From Apostichopus japonicus (lineage: Eukaryota > Echinodermata > Holothuroidea > Aspidochirotida > Stichopodidae), in NCBI RefSeq assembly GCF_037975245.1, contig NC_092576.1, forward strand, positions 7,347,501 to 7,411,500: a stretch of DNA of 64,000 nucleotides, read 5' to 3'. Numbering within the stretch: position 1 is the stretch's first letter; every line of letters begins with the position of its first letter. A program made the position numbers and the translations under genes. A model generated the notes under the pieces. That model was not told where the DNA came from. It made no database searches and saw only the letters and a list, made by a program, of their open reading frames with translations. Below, piece after piece: positions 57,650 to 64,000 of the stretch.

Positions 57650-58880
57650 GTTCCATAGACCATGATCTGAAAGCTGTTACGAGGCTTTATATGTTTTGCC
57701 TTTTAATGATTTTTTTGGAGTCAATGTTAAGGTAGAGTGTTAACATGGTTGAAAATTAAATCTTATTCTTCTTTGTGTAAGTTATACATTACAGAAAATT
57801 GAGTAGAATTTGTAATCAGTAAAGAAATAATAGAAATTGAGGGGGCTCGATAATGTCAGAGCTATAGGCTGTAACCAGGTCTTCAACATTATCAGTGAAG
57901 GACATTTCATCCTGTGACATCTCAAAAGTAGAATGAGACAGTTATTAGCTTATTCATCACACTTATCTCTATCATAGTGATTAATAGAATGTAATAATAT
58001 AGAATAAGGATGACTTAGGACCTGTGTCACATTTAAGTCGTTCTTATAAACATAAATTTAATGATTATTTTGAGGTGACGCATGTTCCTGAAATTCGGCG
58101 TGTGGAATGCCGAACCTATTATTTTTTTTTATTATCATTTTTTATTCGTTGGGTGGAGAGGGATAGCATTTGACATTTTTGTTAGCTATAGAAGGGCTGA
58201 TTCGTAGAATGATGAATGGTTCTGCATCAGATCTAACTTACCGCGTTCATATTGAAAAGTCACGTGACTATAGTTGTATGGTCTCGTGGTGTATAATAAT
58301 ATTGTTAGTATTTCATTATTATCCGTCACCTCTAACGATCCATAAAAATAGGCTATATATGCTGAAAACTTCTGTCATTCGTTGTCTTGGTAACGTGAAC
58401 ATAATCTTCCCCCGTCAGTATTTCGTTATTATTTAACCGTTGACCCGTTCTTGACATTTAGATAATATCATGATTCAATCTGAAAGTTGCAGATTTCCAG
58501 ATCTAAATTTATGAGACTGTTGCAGACAAGCCTAACTTTTAGTGACAGTCACGTACATGCCAGTGTCATTCAGCACCATACACTGTTGTACTATACAACC
58601 GAGCTTTTCAACCTTTCCTCTTAGATTCCCCACCTTGGTGTAAAAGTGTTTCCTCATCCCCTTCCACCCCCCCTCCCCCCAAGAAAAGAAGTGTTTTCTA
58701 CAACAACGTATACCATTTTTTTAATCACTTTCTTTCACATATACTGTTACGGTGAACATTACCATTCAATCAATGTTCATGTTATTTGTTTCGATGAACA
58801 CTCCACAATACACAAAATAAAATAAAACCGGGACCATTGAGTGACCAATGGCTTTAATATCAGGATTTAGCTAATTGGTT
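57650..58880. other. Non-coding, no feature recognised
   Basis: AT-rich, with nothing that I can support. Confidence 0.4.
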
Positions 58881-58884
58881 AATT

Positions 58885-59291
58885 TGATCAATCAATCAAT
58901 CAGAAGACATTTATATAGCGCAAAAATCAACAGAAATTGTTCAAAGAGGGTAAATGTACCATAGCGTGTACAACTTAGCCTTGGTCATTGGTAACTTGTC
59001 ACACCTACACACCAAAGTGGGCGCAATTCAATCAATCTCTCCTAGGGCACCACAATGCACCACAACCACGTGTCCCCCGGGGGACTTCTCACAGGGTGCA
59101 GCCACAAACTGGCACACGCAACTATATTGACAAGTTACCTCGCAAGTTCCCATTTATACACCTGGGTGAAGAGAGGCAATGGAGATGAAGTGCCTTGCCC
59201 AAGGACACAACGTAATGATCTGGCCAGGGCTCGAACCTGTAATCCTTAGATCACAAGTCCACTGCCTTAACCACTTGACCGCAACGCACCC
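58885..59291 (-). mobile_element. tRNA-derived SINE
   Basis: On the minus strand: a tRNA-like head with A box GGTCAAGTGGTTAAGG (59265-59280) and B box GGTTCGAGCCC (59227-59237), then a conserved core around CCTTGGGCAAGGCACTT (about 59189-59206), a body, and a (ttga/caat)n tail ending near 58890. It needs a LINE for movement. The core is shared with the decayed copy at 16245. Such tRNA-SINE cores are deeply conserved in marine animals. Confidence 0.85.
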
Positions 59292-61100
59292 ACTACATAA
59301 CTGTCATTAACAACCAACCCTCCTTCCTTACCTCACCCTACCCACCCCACCCTCTACAGCCATGTGTAAATCGCCGCGATGTGTAACGTCCAGGCTATAT
59401 TTTCTTGGTTAGAATATGTGTAACAGCGCTGAATGCATACTCAACTACTAGATAGGAAGAATGCCACCTCCCCGGTCAATTCCCCCTTTCATTCTCAATT
59501 TTCCCCAAGACTTTTCAATTCTCCCCCCCCCCCCCCGAAGAATCACACCAAAATGCATGTAAGCAACAATTAACAGTATAATGAAGGAACCTAACTTATC
59601 CTGCGGCTCCTTCAGCACAGCGTCACAGGGAGGGGAGGGGAGGAGTGGGGATGGGAGGGGAGGGGCCTCTACACCCATACATACCCACATATACATTAAA
59701 CACATCATACACCAAATCATATGCTCGGTTATAAATAGTCTTTAGTTCTTTTCACAAAGTAAGTCAAATTTCTAATAGCTTAATAAAAGATAAATGTCGA
59801 GGCAATTGCTACGCACTGTTTTCGTAACAGCGTAAAAAGAAGAACCAAATATTTTTTTTTAAACGATTTGCGAAGAATAAGTCTCGTGAGCATGCTGCTT
59901 TAAGCAGATTACCCCTCACCCCACCCCTCCCCTACCCTCCCCATCCCCACTGTCTTGTGGAGGCTGTCGCTACCAACCATACGTTGTGGCGTTCATGAGC
60001 ATCTCGGGAGCCCACAGTATAAGGAAGAAAGAAACATTTACGCCACGTTTGGACGAACAGAATATTTTCGGTTTAATATCATATTTGAGTTTAATATGAG
60101 GTTTCTCACAAGCTTGGGAATAGAGTTGTTGTTCCGATTAATGACACATTCTTATATGGCCACGTCAATAAATTTTGTGTCGCATTATTGACTTCATATA
60201 ACGAACAGGGTTTATAATGTCATCGTAAGCTATGGAATGTTGAGCCGTCGCTGAATGATCTAGATAGGTCAAAGGGTTAAAGGGATCAAAATTGATCTCC
60301 ACACAGTTTTTGTCAGTTGACACGCGCCAGAACTGGGTCCCATTAACAGTTAAAGCAGTTTGAAATTCGTCAGGTTTTTTTTTCTATTTCTATTGTGTTC
60401 GATATATTAATCCATCGCTATATATATATCTATGTAATTGCATTGACTCAATATGACTGCAGTAGCGGTTTTAAATATTGCCAAACTAGTCAACATATTT
60501 GAAAAGATTCCCAATGGATGTATATAGCAGGATGTTCTCAAGAATATTTCAGTGCCGCTAGGATCTGTAATCTGATAGTGTGATATATGTCCTGGGGAAA
60601 GAAGGGTGTAAGTAGTGGGGGTGTCTACCCCTTTGGAAATTTCTTTTTCAAATGATATATGCTTAGATGGAAAAAAAAATGGTGCTATCTGTCTTCCTTA
60701 AAAGTTAAACCTAAAAGAGTTAGCAGCATATATTAAAACTATTCATGATCACGGTCTGCGCATGGGCGATGGATTTATAAGAATATATAACAAGTCTTCT
60801 AAGTTGTTATAAGTACGTGTTGCATACTGCTCGCCGTTTTCATGTTCTTTCAAGATGAGCTGTGTGAACCAATCTATATGCGCTCTTCATTCCAAAAGAT
60901 TGAAATGTCACTCCTTGAAGAGTATTCAATATGGCCACCGTTTCAAAAAGTGAATGCCACTGACTCATCTGAGTTTACTCATTCACACTTAACACCCAAT
61001 AGAAGAGGGAAATGTCCGGTTGCTATAGAGAAACCTATATGAGTGACGCTGATAAAGTGAAATTCAACATGCAACTGTTCAGAAAGAGCGATCATATTTA
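59292..61100. other. Non-coding, no feature recognised
   Basis: Several poly-purine/poly-pyrimidine runs (around 59520, 59630, 59920). No exon supported. Confidence 0.4.
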
Positions 61101-61109
61101 GACGCTCTG

Positions 61110-61277
<168 letters not shown>

Positions 61278-61744
61278 TCTCACTGATGGCAATTTAAAAA
61301 TGTGTTGGTTCTCTATCAGTACCTAATGAATAATAGACAGACTGTCTTATCAATGTCTGACATCTTTGCGATTGTTTTTGTTAAATGTAAATCACATTGT
61401 TATTATGAAACGGTATGTATAACTTTGTATGTTACATTGGATACCATATTCTGCAGCAATATCCCTCTGATATCGTGTAAACTTTGGTGACATGACATAA
61501 CTACACATGACACTTAAATTACCATATAAACAACTCTTATAATTGTGTTTCTTATCACGAAAACCACTTCCGGATAAATAATCAGTCGGCTTCTACTACG
61601 GAAGTAAAACAACACCCGCCATGTATATACGTATAGAGAGGGTGAACAGGAAACAGTTACATGGGTACTTGACTGTTCTTAGAACCGTGGTAGTTTCTAA
61701 CAAGCATATTATACCGTGCAATAGACATGATCATGTAATCGGAA

Positions 61745-62062
61745 CATATTTATATAGTTATGGTTTGGTGTTTGGTAATGGGGGTTGTAGCAGGATCACC
61801 ATTACATGTGGCATTGGTCCTATTGGTTAGGCTGGGACCTCGGGATCACTTTTTTTATATAGTTATGGTTTGGTGTTTGGTAATAGGGTTATCCTCTTGT
61901 AGCAGGATCACCATTACATATGACATGGTCCTATTGGATAGACTGGGACCTCGGGATCACTTTATTATATAGTTTTGATTTGGTGTTTGGTAATGGGGTT
62001 ATCCTCTTGTAGCAGGATCACCATTACATATGGCATTTGTCCTAGTGGATAGGCTGGGATCA
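61745..62062. repeat. Tandem repeat, 105-110-bp unit, three copies
   Basis: Units begin tatatagttatggtttggtg (61751, 61856, and 61966 with one change) and contain gtagcaggatcaccattaca and gctgggacctcgggatcac. Nearly identical, so young. Confidence 0.9.
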
Positions 62063-63235
62063 ACTTTTTCTGAAAGGTATCGTCATCAATGGCATACATT
62101 CCCAATATTGGGTCGGGGGAGGGGGGGGGGGGGTTCTGTGGCTGTGGAACTGCTTTGGCAACGTAACCGTTAAAACATGGTCATACATTCCTTTTGTAAT
62201 GGGGTGGGGGGGGGTTGGAGCACAGGGTCAACATTAGTTACCCGGTGAGCATGTTGGTGCTAAGACTTGTAACCAATTTGTTAACATAATTTCATGACAG
62301 TACTTACTTACATGGTAAGCAATGCTGAAGATAAAATGATAGATTTACCTGGCTGTTTTGATTACCGTATATCTTATTTCCGTTGATATCGTTCGTGGTT
62401 TAGAAAAGTGAGATGAACTGTAAACATCTATACTAAATCTTTCATTGACAAGATCATTTTATTGATTCAACAAAAGGTATTTTTTTCAACCAGAATTTCG
62501 ACAAAATCATGTGAAGTTGACCTTGACAGGTGTGATATGAATAATAAACCGATACATTCTTCCTCTGATATGAAACTAGACTCATATTACTATTCATACA
62601 CTTGGTTGACCTCTGATCTCAGGATACTTAATGACGTCACACAAAGCGACGCGCTGGCACATTTCTAGTCGAATGCAATCAGTATGTATAATCTTTCAGT
62701 TTGGTAACGCGGTTAAAAGTCACGATATTCGTTTAAAGGGTGAAACCTATCAACAACTGTTTACCGTTACCCCACAAATGAAATTACTGCCAGGGTTTCA
62801 GGCACACACACACACACATACACACGCACGCACAAACTTGTCTCAGAGATTGTATAATCGGATATAAGTTTAAGTCTTGCTGCGCGTCAATTTGTTTGTT
62901 AGTCACGTGATAGTCGTCAGGCTCACCCATCACTTACCACCCACATGATCCAGTGGTCCCCACTCTAACTCTCCCATGGTAACCCACGCCTTTTTACTCC
63001 TCATTTGAAAATACTTCCAGTATCGTTTTGTCAAAATTCGTATATACATATACGATTTCAATGTGTGAATATATTGTGGTGTGAATATTGAATATCAACA
63101 GTTTACCAACTACAAACAAGTTGAATTTCGCCTGAATTTAGGCGTGCGGGGGTCGGGGGGGGGGGGTGTTGGTGGATCTGTGGTTGGCGTACGGTAGATG
63201 TTCTCCGACGTCACAACATTGGCATTCAGTTTTAT
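62063..63235. other. Non-coding, no feature recognised
   Basis: Poly-G runs at 62115 and 62203, a (CA)n tract near 62803-62830. No exon supported. Confidence 0.4.
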
Positions 63236-63239
63236 GAAT

Positions 63240-64000
63240 ACCAGTGACTCATAACTATGACGATGCATTAAAGATTTGGTCATCCACTTATAAAACTATG
63301 GCCTTGTACTTAAAGACAGTATCGAGCACATTATCAAGTGACCATTTGCACTAAAATATGCCATAAAAGCACGACACTTTAAAGATATGGTCACTTACAA
63401 ACATCCGTACACTATAAAAATATGGTCATACACTTTAAAATATGGCCATACACTTTAAGATATGAGCAAGTACATTAAGACATATCCGCACACTATAAGA
63501 TATGACTACGGGCAATTTAATACACAGCCGTGCACTTTCATATATGGACATACACTTTAAGACATGGCCGTACTCTTCAAGACAATGTCATTCTTTTGAA
63601 GACATGGTCCTGACTATACGGCCATATACTGTAATAGTTTGACATGCACTTTAAGATAAGGCCATTCACTTTAAGACCATGGTCCTGCATGTACGGCCAT
63701 ATACTGTAATAGTTTGACATGCACTTTAAGATAAGGCCATTCACTTTAAGACCATGGTCCTGCATATACGGCCATATACTGTAATAGTTTGACATGCACT
63801 TTAAGATAAGGCCATTCACTTTAAGACCATGGTCCTGCATGTACGGCCATATACTGTAATAGTTTGACATGCACTTTAAGATAAGGCCATTCACTTTAAG
63901 ACCATGGTCCTGCATATACGGCCATATATATACTTCAATAGTTTGATATGCACTTTAAGACAAAGCTGTTCACTTTCAGTCAAGGCCATACACTTTCAGC
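63240..64000. repeat. Two-level tandem satellite (runs off the right edge)
   Basis: From about 63260 to 63600 the sequence is a decayed array of roughly 20-30-bp units of type 'atggccatacactttaag'. From about 63600 to 63930 it becomes a regular 75-bp repeat (4 or more copies) made of several such subunits: ctgcatgtacggccatatac, tgtaatagtttgacatgcac, tttaagataaggccattcac, tttaagaccatggtc. The 75-bp length is in frame, giving a 25-residue repeat on the minus strand, which is a by-product rather than a gene. Confidence 0.9.

Noticed and set aside
60842-61042. 67-codon plus-strand frame near 60.8 kb
   Set aside because: No domain signature, splice signals or unusual composition; consistent with chance.
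63577-63915. Repetitive 112-residue minus-strand protein
   Set aside because: The 75-bp satellite unit is divisible by three, so any frame without a stop repeats.

Overview
This is metazoan nuclear DNA: AT-rich, intron-bearing, full of (TA)n tracts, minisatellites and transposon debris. The gene families (many death-fold exons, ZU5-UPA modules, Ig exons) and the repeats (Penelope-like elements with hammerhead ribozymes, a tRNA-SINE with a widely shared core, hAT MITEs) fit a marine deuterostome. I lean to an echinoderm, possibly a sea cucumber, but this is an inference.

Layout. 1-7.4 kb holds exons of two immunoglobulin-superfamily genes on opposite strands: two Ig exons of a minus-strand gene that runs off the left edge, and a signal peptide plus V-like Ig first exon on the plus strand. 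8-9.5 kb holds remains of Penelope-like elements (PLEs): a nearly canonical type I hammerhead ribozyme between (TA)n tracts and a decayed C-terminal reading frame. 13.6-33.1 kb is one large minus-strand gene that I could assemble from 20 exons with consistent splice phases (5103 nt, about 1700 aa). Its product runs beta-propeller, death-fold, coiled coil, death-fold, ZU5-UPA, death-fold, UBA-like, ZU5-UPA, death-fold. I know of no named family with this order; PIDD, UNC5 and ankyrins share only the ZU5-UPA-death block. The second half is an internal duplication with matching exon lengths and phases. Its introns hold a tRNA-SINE, a hammerhead-like element, long perfect inverted repeats and a dispersed intronic repeat family.

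34-56 kb is transposon-rich: a broken non-LTR retrotransposon (35.3-38.2 kb), a BEL/Pao-like remnant (40.6-41.3 kb), an intact PLE with a 797-residue RT plus GIY-YIG protein (46.2-48.9 kb), and at least four hAT-type non-autonomous elements with target-site duplications, two of them the same family in opposite orientation. The PLE has identical 75-bp direct repeats at its ends and a hammerhead that is complete at its 3' end but cut off at its 5' end. It sits in (TA)n inside an older array of roughly 105-bp repeats. 57-64 kb has a SINE, (TA)n and two tandem-repeat arrays, with little sign of genes.

The two most interesting items are the double ZU5-UPA, four-death-fold propeller gene and the ribozyme-bearing PLE.
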